Assembly: GCF_016909495.1 (NCBI RefSeq)
Contig: NZ_JAFBFW010000003.1
Coordinates: forward strand, 496,001 to 560,000
Source of the DNA: Pantoea coffeiphila
GTDB taxonomy: Bacteria; Pseudomonadota; Gammaproteobacteria; Enterobacterales; Enterobacteriaceae
DNA length: 64,000 nucleotides
Direction of reading: 5' to 3'
Shown here: piece after piece, positions 41,933-51,019 of the stretch
Numbering within the stretch: the stretch's first letter is position 1
How the letters are laid out: the number at the start of each line of letters is the position of its first letter
The notes under the pieces: generated by a model
What the model was told of the DNA's origin: nothing
What the model saw: the letters and a program-made list of their open reading frames with translations, nothing else
Database searches by the model: none
Position numbers and translations under genes: made by a program

Positions 41933-43231
41933 TCAGGCTGATGCCGCCGCAGGACGGCTGCGTTGCTGCGCCAGTTTAACCACGTAATAAATCACGCATG
42001 AAATCAGCAGTGAGTTAATCGTTGGTACACCCCATTCGGTTAACAGGCCCACTGCACTGCCCACCAGGGTGGCAATAATCGCGACCCAGCCAATCACCGG
42101 CGTTTCGCTGTCTTTCGGCAGTTCACCCAGCAGACGGCTGCGGTCAAGCAGACCACGGTGGCTGCGCAGCAGCAGATAATCCACCAGCATAATGCCGAGG
42201 ATCGGTGGGAAAACTACGCCCAGCACGGTCAGGAAATCGACGAAGCGATCGAGGATGCCCAGCACCGACAGCAGGGTGCCGAGCAGGCCGATCACCAGCG
42301 TCGTGCTGCGATACTTCAGCTTTTTACCGCTGATCCCTTCCACGGCGTTAATCACCCCCAGCGATGAGGAATAGAGGTTCAGATCGTTAACGCGCAGGGT
42401 AGAGAGGATCACCACCAGCAGCCCCACACCGCCCGCGGCCTGCGACATAATCGTCACCACGTCCGCGGTTTGCAGCGTACGGGCGATCAGAATGGCCAGA
42501 CCGTTGACGATAAACTCACCGGCAATAATCGTCAGCAGGGTAATGCCCGCCACGTGCTTAGACGATTTCGAATAGCGGGTCAGGTCCGGGGTCATCAGGC
42601 TGGCCACGATTGCACCGCCCACCACCATCGTAATTGCCGCGCTGATGGTCAGCGGGGAACCGGTCGGTGGCAGATCGATAATCTGCTGCAGGGTGTGGCC
42701 GGACAGCGTATGGAATGAAATAAAGGCAACCAGGCAGATAAACAGCGGTACGGCAATGCGTGCGGTCACGCGCAGTGCCTTAAAGCCATAGGTCACCAGC
42801 ACGGTCAGCAGCAGACCGGAGAGGCTGGCGGCAAGCGGGAAGCCTAACCTGTCGCCGAGCGCAAAGTTCAGCGATTTAGCGAAGATGGCATTCTGAATGC
42901 CAAACCAGCCGAGCAGGCTGACGGCCACCACCAGGCCAATCAGCACGGAACCGATACGGCCAAAGCCGCACCAGCGTGCCAGCAGGCTACCGGAGATCCC
43001 TTCACGCATCCCGGCATAGCCCAGGCCGTAAGTCACGATACCAAAAATAACGCTACCGGCTAAAATCGCCAGAAACGCGCTGGCCAAATCCATCGAGTCA
43101 CCCAGCACCGAGCCGAGCATAAATTGATCCAACGCGGTGAGCATGCCCATATGCACCACGGCAACGCTCAGGAACGAGACGCGCTTGTTCTCGGGAACGC
43201 GGCTTAGCGGATAGTCTTCTATTTTTATCAC
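41933..43231 (-). CDS. NCS1-family cytosine-type permease
   Basis: 432 residues, about 12 transmembrane helices. Residues in the N-terminal half (MGMLTALDQFMLGSVLGDSM, LLARWCGFGRIGSVLIG, LLGWFGIQNAIFAKSLN) and LMTPDLTRYSK match the CodB/purine-cytosine branch of NCS1 transporters, which import nucleobases, hydantoins or vitamins with protons or sodium. No cytosine deaminase gene is adjacent, so the substrate is not certain. It lies 18 bp downstream of a PAS-LuxR regulator gene on the same strand, probably one operon. Confidence 0.88.
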   Translation of the reverse strand: MIKIEDYPLSRVPENKRVSFLSVAVVHMGMLTALDQFMLGSVLGDSMDLASAFLAILAGSVIFGIVTYGLGYAGMREGISGSLLARWCGFGRIGSVLIGLVVAVSLLGWFGIQNAIFAKSLNFALGDRLGFPLAASLSGLLLTVLVTYGFKALRVTARIAVPLFICLVAFISFHTLSGHTLQQIIDLPPTGSPLTISAAITMVVGGAIVASLMTPDLTRYSKSSKHVAGITLLTIIAGEFIVNGLAILIARTLQTADVVTIMSQAAGGVGLLVVILSTLRVNDLNLYSSSLGVINAVEGISGKKLKYRSTTLVIGLLGTLLSVLGILDRFVDFLTVLGVVFPPILGIMLVDYLLLRSHRGLLDRSRLLGELPKDSETPVIGWVAIIATLVGSAVGLLTEWGVPTINSLLISCVIYYVVKLAQQRSRPAAASA

Positions 43232-43249
43232 GATCTGTTTCCTTGAAAA

Positions 43250-43939
43250 TTAAATAAACTGGATGCCCTTTTCGATCAGGCGGTCCGGAATAAAATTGTC
43301 TAACCCTGCGTGACGGCAATACTCTTCAAACTGATTGAGCGTGTGCACCCCGGCCTTCTGGTAGATGCTGTAAATCCGGTTTTCTACCGTGCGATGGCTG
43401 AGGTTATAGATACGGGCGATCTCCTTGGTGGATAAACGCTGTAGCAGTAAAAACAGCGTATCCAGCTCCGAACGGGTAAACAGATCGGTGCTGACTTCGG
43501 TGGTCAGCACCCCTGGTTTTTGCTGGGTGATATATTTCAGCGGCGACAGGGTGTCGAGCAGCCGGGCATTCCATGCCACGCCAATAAATACGCCACCGTC
43601 GCCGTACAAAGGGATTTTTTCGCTGACGTAGGGTGTCAGACTGTCCTGGCCAAACCAGAAGTGAGTTTCAATCACCGCCACCCGGCCGTGGCAGGCTTCG
43701 GTGCGGCGATCGTGCTCGATCAGTTCCTCTTCACACTCCGCCCAGGAGGCGGGAAACTCACTGTCGAACTTTCCCTCAACGGCAAACTCCTTTGGCGTGT
43801 TGGTATAGCGATACGCCATATCATTCATATAGATATGGCGTGACTCTGCATCTTTGATGCCCCAGGGTTCAGTTAAGTGTTCCATCATGGCAATCATTGC
43901 GTTCAGATTTAACTGCTGCTTTGCATCTGAAACGTTCAT
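43250..43939 (-). CDS. PAS-LuxR-type transcriptional regulator
   Basis: 229 residues from the ATG at 43939, with a GGGGGAAG ribosome site (a GTG 21 bp upstream is the alternative). Residues ~20-130 form a PAS-like sensor (WGIKDAESRHIYMNDMAYRYT) and residues ~165-225 a LuxR/GerE helix-turn-helix (LSTKEIARIYNLSHRTVENRIYSIYQKAGV). Such PAS-LuxR proteins occur in enterobacteria next to transporters. It is upstream of the NCS1 permease with an 18-bp gap and downstream of a GNAT gene by 23 bp. Confidence 0.82.
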   Translation of the reverse strand: MNVSDAKQQLNLNAMIAMMEHLTEPWGIKDAESRHIYMNDMAYRYTNTPKEFAVEGKFDSEFPASWAECEEELIEHDRRTEACHGRVAVIETHFWFGQDSLTPYVSEKIPLYGDGGVFIGVAWNARLLDTLSPLKYITQQKPGVLTTEVSTDLFTRSELDTLFLLLQRLSTKEIARIYNLSHRTVENRIYSIYQKAGVHTLNQFEEYCRHAGLDNFIPDRLIEKGIQFI

Positions 43940-43962
43940 ATCTTCCCCCTGTAACCCCACTA

Positions 43963-44373
43963 TCAGAGCTTTTTCGCCAGATAGTGCCGGGTATGTTGAT
44001 GGGCGTAATCACCCAGTTCGCCGTAGACGGAATAGCCTAACTTTTCGTAAAAGCCTCGCGCCTGAAAATCAAACGTGTCGACATAGGCCATATGGCAGCC
44101 GCGTTTTCTGGCTTCCTGTTCCGCATTTTGCATTAAATCGCGCCCGACACCTTTGCCGCGACAGTCATCGCTGACCCACAAATACTGCACCTCCAGCCCT
44201 CCCCACCACGTGCGGGCAACAAGACCGGCCATTATCTGGTTCTGCTCATCGCGCAGAGTCAGAAAGAGGGGATGGATGTCTACCGGGGTGGTTTTAGCGT
44301 TGTGGGTCCACAGGCTGTCGATGACATACTCTTCATCTGCGGCGGCGGGTTTGTCAGTAATAGTAATTTTCAT
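43963..44373 (-). CDS. GNAT-family N-acetyltransferase
   Basis: 136 residues. LEVQYLWVSDDCRGKGVGRDLMQNAE contains the Q/R-x-x-G-x-G/A acetyl-CoA loop (R-G-K-G-V-G), and ARGFYEKLGYSVYGEL is the usual C-terminal motif. The substrate is unknown. It lies 23 bp upstream of the PAS-LuxR gene on the same strand and so may share its transcript. Confidence 0.85.
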   Translation of the reverse strand: MKITITDKPAAADEEYVIDSLWTHNAKTTPVDIHPLFLTLRDEQNQIMAGLVARTWWGGLEVQYLWVSDDCRGKGVGRDLMQNAEQEARKRGCHMAYVDTFDFQARGFYEKLGYSVYGELGDYAHQHTRHYLAKKL

Positions 44374-44779
44374 TGTTAGTCCGATATCATTATATGAAGT
44401 AAAATTAATAAGATAAGTTGCGCATTAACAATGGGTAATTATCATTTTGGTTTTCAGCAAACAAGAGTGTTTTTCTCCCGTTCCCCCGAGGTAAAAAAAC
44501 ATCTACTGTAGTGATTACTGGGAAATGCCGCTATGCAGATCACACTATTATCAATTTGCCGGGTAGTTTGACAAGGTTTCTTTGCGCCTCACCAGGGCCA
44601 TTTCTCGATGGTACACACCCATTTCTCGCCACGATTGACGCGAATGGAGTGATAATAAAGAAAGATAACTGATAATTTAAAAACAAATAAGTTCAGGAAA
44701 TCTTTTCAAAGATAGCTGTATCTTTTCAAAGGACCGCGAGTTTCGGGTCCCTTGAGTTTTTCTCAGGCTTCCCCGTTCG
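44374..44779. other. AT-rich intergenic region
   Basis: 406 bp between two minus-strand genes. It carries the promoter side of the GNAT-PAS-LuxR-permease unit, a weak Fur-like GGTAATTATCATTTT (~44435-44449, about 10 of 15 core positions), a direct repeat of ATCTTTTCAAAG (~44700-44730), and near 44731-44756 a GGACC/GGTCC hairpin that may terminate the upstream-oriented reductase gene. No gene is seen. Confidence 0.5.
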
Positions 44780-45805
44780 TTACCGCAACCCGCCAGACAT
44801 CGTAATCACCACTTTGCCACAGTGCTGCTGACTATCGAAATAACGCCACGCTTCTAACGTTTCCGAAAAGGAATATACCCGGTCGATAACCGGCTGTAGC
44901 AGACTCTGTTCCAGCGCCAGGTTCATACGCTCAAAATCGTCGCGGCTGCCCACGCTGAAGGGGCGAACGGTGGCACCGCTGGTAAACAGCGTCATAAAAT
45001 CAACGGATTGCTCCCCATTGGCAACGAAGCCCAGCAGCGCGATCTCGCCACCGGATGCGGTCGACTTCAGCGAATTGTTCAGCGTTCCCGGTCCGCCAAT
45101 CTCTACCACCCGCTGTACCCCTTCGCCGTTGGTCAGCGCTCTGACCTGCTGATGCCAGTCGGGATGCTGGCGGTAGTTAATGGTATGCGTCGCGCCGAGT
45201 TGGTGTAGCAGTGCCGCTTTTTTGTCGCTGGACGTGAGTGAGATAATCTTCAGACCCATCTGTCGGGCAAACTGTACGGCAAATAGCGCTACGCCGCCGG
45301 TGCCCTGAGTCAGCACCGTTTCACCGGGCAGCAGCGGGCGCGACTGTACCAGACTGTTCCATGCGGTTACCGCCGCACAGGGCAGGGTCGCGGCCTGTTC
45401 GTCGCTCAGATAAGACGGGACGGCGACCAGCGATGCTTCATCTATCACCTTATACTCGGTGAGCCAGCCGTCCGCCCGGCTTCCCCATGCGCCGCCGCTG
45501 TTACCCCGCGTCAGGCTGCCGCCCAGCCACTGCGGAAAAAAGATCCCCGCCACGCGTTCGCCGCAGGCAAAACGCGTGGCCTCTTCCCCGCACTCCACGA
45601 TGTAGCCGACGCCGTCCGAAAGCGGGATCAGCCCTGCCTGCGGTGCAAGCGTGCTCTTGCCATGCAAAATGGCCAGATCGCGATAGTTCAGGCTGACGGC
45701 GGCCACGCGGATCAGCACCTGTTTACGTCCCGGCCGCGGGCGGGGTTCTTCAATGCGATGAAGATGGTCGATGCTGCCAAAATGATTAAGACGATAGCTG
45801 TACAT
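44780..45805 (-). CDS. MDR-family zinc-less alcohol dehydrogenase/quinone reductase
   Basis: 341 residues of the medium-chain dehydrogenase superfamily: N-terminal GroES-like domain (QVLIRVAAVSLNYRDLAILHGK) and NADPH-binding Rossmann domain (VLTQGTGGVALFAVQFARQMG). The catalytic zinc Cys and the structural four-Cys loop are absent (NYRD replaces the Cys site), so it should act as an NADPH-dependent reductase of quinones or enones. It is divergent from an AraC regulator (108 bp), a common pairing that suggests regulation of this gene by that protein. Confidence 0.87.
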   Translation of the reverse strand: MYSYRLNHFGSIDHLHRIEEPRPRPGRKQVLIRVAAVSLNYRDLAILHGKSTLAPQAGLIPLSDGVGYIVECGEEATRFACGERVAGIFFPQWLGGSLTRGNSGGAWGSRADGWLTEYKVIDEASLVAVPSYLSDEQAATLPCAAVTAWNSLVQSRPLLPGETVLTQGTGGVALFAVQFARQMGLKIISLTSSDKKAALLHQLGATHTINYRQHPDWHQQVRALTNGEGVQRVVEIGGPGTLNNSLKSTASGGEIALLGFVANGEQSVDFMTLFTSGATVRPFSVGSRDDFERMNLALEQSLLQPVIDRVYSFSETLEAWRYFDSQQHCGKVVITMSGGLR

Positions 45806-45913
45806 GGTTGTGCCCTCTGCTGATGTAATGCCGCTACCTTATCCGTCTGCCGCTGTACAGATAATGACTGAACAGGTATTTTTACTGACTTATCGTCCAG
45901 AAAAGGTCATGAG

Positions 45914-46822
45914 ATGGCTCTGCTTGATGATGTTTTTGCCGCAATGCACGTGAACAGCGCACTCCATTCGCGCCTGCGGCCGCGTGCGCCCTGGGGCGTC
46001 AGATTTATTAAAAGCATGTCGATTCGCTTTGGTTTTATGCTGGAAGGCCAGGGCTGGCTGACGGTTAACGGCCAGCCCCCGAACCGCCTGCGCAGCGGGG
46101 AGGGATTTATTGCCAGACCGGGCGTGCTGCTGTCGCTGAGCGACGAGCCGCAAACGCCCACTCGCCCCTGTGAGGAGGTTTTTGCCGACTGCGCGGGTAA
46201 AAGTGCCGTTTTTGGCGGAGAAGGGGAGAAGGCCGAACTGCTGTGCGGCTGGCTGACCTTTGATGCCGGTGGCGCTCAACCGCTGCTGTCATTGCTGCCA
46301 GACTGCGTGGTGATCCCGGCGGATGCGGAGCGTTCGCCGCTGCTGGCCGCCACGCTGCAGCTGCTGGCGCTGGAGACCGATGCTCCGCATCTGGGTTCGC
46401 AGATTGTGGTCAGTCGGCTGGCGGACGTGCTGTTCGTGCAGGCCATCCGTACGCACTACCAGCAAATGCAGCCGCAGCAGGGATGGATGGCGGCGCTGGC
46501 CGACGGCCGCCTGCGCCCGCTGATTGGGCAAATCCATCAGCAGTTAGACTTTCCGTGGCGGTTGAGCGAAATGGCAAAGCAGGCGGGTATGTCGCGCTCG
46601 GCGTTTACCGTGCATTTCAAGCAGGTGACCGGCGAAACCCCGGGTGAGTATCTGACCCGCTGGCGCATCTGGCGTGCGCGCTGCCTGCTGCGCCACCCCG
46701 AGCTGGCGCTGGAAGCTATCGCCCGGCAGGTGGGCTACGATTCCGCCATCACTTTTGGCCGGGCATTCAAGCGCCATGAAGGGCAGACGCCGGGGGAATA
46801 TCGGCGCGCGCTGGCAACGTAG
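45914..46822 (+). CDS. AraC-family regulator with cupin domain
   Basis: 302 residues: cupin_6 effector-binding domain at ~10-190 and a double AraC helix-turn-helix at ~200-300 (FPWRLSEMAKQAGMSRSAFTVHFKQVTGETPGEYLTRWRIWRA, ending IARQVGYDSAITFGRAFKRHEGQTPGEYR). Divergent from the MDR reductase gene, its likely target. The cupin_6 group usually responds to small organic molecules; the ligand is unknown. Confidence 0.88.
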   Translation: MALLDDVFAAMHVNSALHSRLRPRAPWGVRFIKSMSIRFGFMLEGQGWLTVNGQPPNRLRSGEGFIARPGVLLSLSDEPQTPTRPCEEVFADCAGKSAVFGGEGEKAELLCGWLTFDAGGAQPLLSLLPDCVVIPADAERSPLLAATLQLLALETDAPHLGSQIVVSRLADVLFVQAIRTHYQQMQPQQGWMAALADGRLRPLIGQIHQQLDFPWRLSEMAKQAGMSRSAFTVHFKQVTGETPGEYLTRWRIWRARCLLRHPELALEAIARQVGYDSAITFGRAFKRHEGQTPGEYRRALAT

Positions 46823-46947
46823 CTGAAGTTACCCGCGTTCTGAACGCTTGCGCAAGTGCCGGGGCTGGTGCTTGTGCAAACGTTATGGCTTGATGCTACA
46901 TTCGCCCACTTGTGCAGTCGGGCTGGATAAGCGGAACGTTCAGCTCT

Positions 46948-49077
46948 TTACGGGCGCTGTTGATCCAGCAGGGCGTGCAGGTTATCCGCCGTCAGCGGCC
47001 TGCTGAATAAAAAGCCCTGTAGCAGATCGCAGCCAGCGGCTTCGAGCATCGCGCGTTGGGCGTCGGTTTCCACCCCTTCCGCCGTCACGGTAATCCCCAG
47101 GCTGTGCCCGAGAGTGATCACCGATTCGACGATGGTCGCCGAGTTGTCGCGCACTCCCAGCGACTGGGTAAAGGTCTGATCGATTTTGATGGTATCAACC
47201 GGGAACTGGATCAGGTAGCTGAGGCTGGAATAGCCGGTGCCAAAATCGTCCAGCGCGATGCTGAATCCGGCTTCGCGCAGCGTATTGATATTCTGCAAGG
47301 CGCGTTCTTTATCTTCCAGCAGCACGCCTTCCGTGATCTCCAGTTCGATCTGGCGGGGATTGATGCCGTGACGCGCCACGGTCGTCATGAGTGTACTGAT
47401 AAAGTTTTCAGCCAGGAACTGAAGCGGTGAGACGTTGATCGCCACAATAAGCTGCGGGCAGGTGGTGGCCATCTGGCAGGCTTTCTCCACCACCCAGTCA
47501 CCGAGCGGGATAATCAGCCCGGTTTCTTCCGCCAGCGGCACGAAGTCAGCCGGAGAGATAGGACCGAGCTTCGGGTGGTGCCAGCGCAGCAGCGCTTCAA
47601 CGGCGACCGTTTTTTTCCCGTTGATATCAAAAATTGGCTGATACAACTGGGTCAGTCCGCTGTCATTTTCCAGCGCAAGACGCAGCTGTTGTGCCAGCCT
47701 CTGACGTTTTTGCAGGGCTTCATCCATCGCCGGAATAAACAGGCGATACTGCCCGCCGCCTTCGGCTTTCGCGGCATAAAGCGAGATATCGGCTTTGCGC
47801 ATCAGCTCCAGCCGGTCGGTGCTGTCGAGCGGGGCCAGCGCCACGCCGATGCTGACGCCGATCCACATCGCATTGCCGTTCAGCTGCATCGGCTGCGACA
47901 GGTGAGCAATAATCTGCTGGCACAATTGGTCAACCTGCTGCCGATCCGTGACGTTGGCCATTATGATCACAAACTCATCGCCGCCCAGTCTGCCAATCGA
48001 ATCTTTAATCGGCAGCAGGCTGGACAGCCGTTTACTGACTTCCATCAGCAGCTCATCGCCGGTGTGGTGACCCCAGGTGTCGTTGACGATCTTGAAATGG
48101 TCGAGATCCAACATCAGCAGGGCAAGGCTATCGCGGTCGGTCTCCAGCACGCTGAGTCGATGATTCAGCTGCTCCTCAATCCATTTGCGGTTGGGCAGGC
48201 CGGTTAAAATGTCATGCAGCGCGATATGACGGGAACGGGCTTCGCTGGTGGCCAGTTTTTGCATCGAACGCGTCAGATTCAGCGAGGAGTGCCACAGGCG
48301 GCGGGTCATCACCAGGCACATCAGGGCAATGCTGAGGATGGCCAGCGCAATCAGCGGGCCGGTAAACAGCAGCATTTGACTGCCGGGGCGCATCGGCTCC
48401 CAGGAGACATCGCTGACCGGCGTGCCCTGATGTGAGGTCAGCAGGAAGCCTGCGCTGTTTGGCTGGTCCGGCTGCCTGGCGCTGAAGCTGAAATTACTCA
48501 CCACGCCACGATGAGTGAGAAAATCAACAAAGCTGCTGCGCAGATAGCGGATAAACACCAGCTGATAGCCGCGATCGTCGCCGGGCAGGCTGGCAACGGC
48601 CACTTCTGCCACGCGTTCGCGCAGGCGGATAAAATCGCTGGTCAGCGTATTGGAGGCACGCAGGCCTGGCGCCAGCTGTTGGGCTATCTCATGGTAGCGC
48701 TCAACGGGCGCAGGGGCGTCTGAAAACCAGGCAGCCAGCGGGCGCTGGTGGGCATCCACCAGATAAACTTCGTCATCGCCAATCAGCCGAAATAGCCACG
48801 GGGCGGCCGCATCTGACTGTAGCAACAGTGAAACCGGCTGTGTTTCCCGCAGCAGATTGCGGTGCTGCTGGCTGAACTCTTCCAAATGTTGAGCCAGCAG
48901 GTTTTTGATCACCTGCTGCTGTTTTTCCAGCGCCTTATCGTTGCTCTGTGCCGTAACCCACCAGGCGGTAAGCCCACACCCCAGCAGAGAAAACAGCACC
49001 ACCGCCACCACTGGCGCGATAACATTACGCGTGAACTCCCGGCGCAAACTGGCAACCGTGCTGTGTTTGTTTTTCAT
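46948..49077 (-). CDS. membrane GGDEF-EAL cyclic-di-GMP enzyme
   Basis: 709 residues: TM1 (~20-42), a periplasmic CHASE4-like sensor (~45-235), TM2 (~236-258), GGDEF domain (~285-445; GGDEF at 365-369) and EAL domain (~460-705; E494-A-L). The phosphodiesterase motifs LEITEGVLLED, LDDFGTGYSS, TIKIDQ and VTAEGVET are complete, so hydrolysis of cyclic di-GMP is likely. The GGDEF signature is intact, but the allosteric RxxD I-site reads PIKD, so product inhibition is probably lost; the GGDEF half may synthesise or merely regulate. Stand-alone gene. Confidence 0.93.
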   Translation of the reverse strand: MKNKHSTVASLRREFTRNVIAPVVAVVLFSLLGCGLTAWWVTAQSNDKALEKQQQVIKNLLAQHLEEFSQQHRNLLRETQPVSLLLQSDAAAPWLFRLIGDDEVYLVDAHQRPLAAWFSDAPAPVERYHEIAQQLAPGLRASNTLTSDFIRLRERVAEVAVASLPGDDRGYQLVFIRYLRSSFVDFLTHRGVVSNFSFSARQPDQPNSAGFLLTSHQGTPVSDVSWEPMRPGSQMLLFTGPLIALAILSIALMCLVMTRRLWHSSLNLTRSMQKLATSEARSRHIALHDILTGLPNRKWIEEQLNHRLSVLETDRDSLALLMLDLDHFKIVNDTWGHHTGDELLMEVSKRLSSLLPIKDSIGRLGGDEFVIIMANVTDRQQVDQLCQQIIAHLSQPMQLNGNAMWIGVSIGVALAPLDSTDRLELMRKADISLYAAKAEGGGQYRLFIPAMDEALQKRQRLAQQLRLALENDSGLTQLYQPIFDINGKKTVAVEALLRWHHPKLGPISPADFVPLAEETGLIIPLGDWVVEKACQMATTCPQLIVAINVSPLQFLAENFISTLMTTVARHGINPRQIELEITEGVLLEDKERALQNINTLREAGFSIALDDFGTGYSSLSYLIQFPVDTIKIDQTFTQSLGVRDNSATIVESVITLGHSLGITVTAEGVETDAQRAMLEAAGCDLLQGFLFSRPLTADNLHALLDQQRP

Positions 49078-49167
49078 TGACCTTCCAGGATAGACGCGTT
49101 GTAGTCCCAGGAAACCACCGATCTTGAGATAGCAAACATTACCTCATTGACCATTTTTGGCAAAGAT

Positions 49168-49219
49168 AAACCCTTGGATAACGTCATGAATAGGTCAGTT
49201 ATTGTTGTATCAAGGGTTT
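49168..49219 (-). terminator. long imperfect hairpin downstream of fecE
   Basis: AAACCCTTG (49168-49176) is the complement of CAAGGGTTT (49211-49219), with an inner ATAAC/GTTAT pairing, about 53 bp after the fecE stop. Could end the fec transcript; the tail is only moderately T-rich. Confidence 0.45.
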
Positions 49220-49271
49220 TGGGTGAAATGGGGTTTCCTGAAAGTGCCAGTTATCCAGGCGAATTGATCAA

Positions 49272-50042
49272 TTAAAGCACCACACACATCGGGCGTCCAC
49301 ACACCGGATCGGCATGGATTTCTGCATTGATGCTGAAAACCCGATGCAAAAGTTCCGGAGTCATCACCTGTTCTGGCGTGCCGCTGGCGACCACCTGACC
49401 GGCCATCATCAGCACCAGATGGTCACAGTAGCGGCTGGCCTGGTTTAGATCGTGCAGCACCGTCACCACGGTTTTTCCCTGCTGCTGCTGGCGGCGCAGC
49501 AGAAGCAGCAGCTCAACCTGATGATTGATATCCAGCCAGGTGGTCGGTTCATCCAGCAGCAGCAGCGGCGTGTCCTGTGCCAGCGTCATTGCCAGAAACG
49601 CCCGCTGGCGCTGGCCGCCGGACAGCGTACTGACCTGTTTTTCAGCGAGAGTGCCGATCTGCACTTCGTCGATGGCCGCCTGTACCCGCTGGCGGTCAGC
49701 CGGGCCCGGGCGACCAAACAGATTAAGCCACGGGCTGCGGCCGTAGCCCACCAGCTCCCGTACGCTGATTCCTTCCGGCACGCTGTGCTGCTGCGGAAGC
49801 AGGGCAAGACGCTGCCCCAGCTGGCGGGCGCTCAGCCCGGACAAATCGTCATCCCCCAGCATTACCCGTCCCTGCCTGGGTTTCAGCAGCCGCGAACAGC
49901 AGCGCAGCAGCGTGGATTTACCGCAGCCGTTGGGGCCAAGCAGGGCGGTGATCTTCCCGGCGGGCAGCGTCAGCGAGAGGTTATGCAGAATGGGCGCGCT
50001 GGTATAACCGGCGCTCAGCCCGTCGACGGATAATGGCATCAT
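49272..50042 (-). CDS. fecE: ferric citrate ABC transporter ATPase
   Basis: 256 residues with Walker A GPNGCGKS, signature LSGGQRQR, Walker B LLLLDEPTTWLD and VTVLHDLNQASR. It closes the fec operon and energises FecCD. It shares one base with the fecD stop. Position after fecD, plus FecC and FecB being clear orthologues of the E. coli proteins, gives the name. Confidence 0.93.
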   Translation of the reverse strand: MMPLSVDGLSAGYTSAPILHNLSLTLPAGKITALLGPNGCGKSTLLRCCSRLLKPRQGRVMLGDDDLSGLSARQLGQRLALLPQQHSVPEGISVRELVGYGRSPWLNLFGRPGPADRQRVQAAIDEVQIGTLAEKQVSTLSGGQRQRAFLAMTLAQDTPLLLLDEPTTWLDINHQVELLLLLRRQQQQGKTVVTVLHDLNQASRYCDHLVLMMAGQVVASGTPEQVMTPELLHRVFSINAEIHADPVCGRPMCVVL

Positions 50043-51019
50043 TAGCGGGTTCTCATTAACAGCCAGAAAAAGTAGGGCGCGCCAATCACCGCCGTCAGCA
50101 CCCCGGCGGGCAGCTCCAGCGGCGGGTGCAGCGTGCGTGCCAGCAGATCGGCCAGCATCAGCAGCAGTGCGCCGGTCAGCATCGCCGCCGGGATCAGCCA
50201 GCGGTGGCGGCCGCCCACCAGCCGCCGCGTCAGATGCGGGGCAACCAGTCCGATAAAGCTCAGCGGTCCGCAGACGGCCACACTGACGGCGGCCAGCGCC
50301 AGTGCCAGCAGCAGAATGCGCCGCCGTGCACGGGGAACCTCCACGCCGAGCGTCGCCGCCTGCTCATCGCCCAGCCCCAGCAGATCGAGGCTGCGGCACA
50401 GCAGCAGGCTGAGCGGCAGCAGCACAACCAGCCACGGCAGCGCCAGCCAGACAAACGGCCAGCTGCGCCCCCACAGGCTGCCGGTCAGCCACAGCAGCGC
50501 CTGGTTGATCTCCAGCGGGCGGGAGAGCATCAGATAGTCGGTGATGCTGGCGTAAAAGGCGGTCAGCGCCACGCCGAGCAGCGCCAGCCGCAGAGGAGCG
50601 CTGCCGCCGGCCAGCAGCCGCAGCAGCAGGAAGGCCAGCAGCGCACCGGCAAAGGCCAGCAGCGGCAGCCAGGTCGCCGACAGCGCCGGGAACAGCATCA
50701 GTCCGGCAATCGACATCAGTCCGGCGGCGTGATTCACTCCGAGAATTTCCGGCGAGGCCAGAGGATTGCGAATGGCCCCCTGCACCAGCACGCCGGACAC
50801 CGCCAGCGCCGCGCCCACCAGCATCGCCAGCAGGGTGCGCGGCAGGCGATACTCCATCAGGGCAAAGTAGCGATCGTCCGCCGGGTTCAGCGCCTGATAC
50901 AGCGCGTGAAAGCTGAGGGTTTCACTGCCGTAGCGCAGCGACAGCGGCAGCACCAGCAGGGTGAAAATCAGCAGCAGCAACATGGCGCCCAGCGGCTGCC
51001 GTCCCCGTTGATGTTTCAT
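50042..51019 (-). CDS. fecD: ferric citrate ABC permease FecD
   Basis: 325 residues from the ATG at 51019, chosen for its GGAGGCGG ribosome site and ATGA overlap with fecC; the open frame extends to 51196. FecCD-family permease with EYRLPRTLLAMLVGAALAVSGVLVQGAIRNPLASPEILGVNHAAG and GPLSFIGLVAPHLTRRL. It pairs with FecC in the inner membrane. E. coli FecD is about 318 residues. Confidence 0.94.
   Translation of the reverse strand: MKHQRGRQPLGAMLLLLIFTLLVLPLSLRYGSETLSFHALYQALNPADDRYFALMEYRLPRTLLAMLVGAALAVSGVLVQGAIRNPLASPEILGVNHAAGLMSIAGLMLFPALSATWLPLLAFAGALLAFLLLRLLAGGSAPLRLALLGVALTAFYASITDYLMLSRPLEINQALLWLTGSLWGRSWPFVWLALPWLVVLLPLSLLLCRSLDLLGLGDEQAATLGVEVPRARRRILLLALALAAVSVAVCGPLSFIGLVAPHLTRRLVGGRHRWLIPAAMLTGALLLMLADLLARTLHPPLELPAGVLTAVIGAPYFFWLLMRTR

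Noticed and set aside
41933-43231. codB as gene name for the NCS1 permease
   Set aside because: Family fits, but no codA is adjacent and overall similarity to E. coli CodB is modest; substrate left open.
44432-44452. Fur box upstream of the GNAT/PAS-LuxR genes
   Set aside because: GGTAATTATCATTTT matches only about 10 of 15 core positions, and no downstream gene is iron-related; kept only as a note in the intergenic entry.
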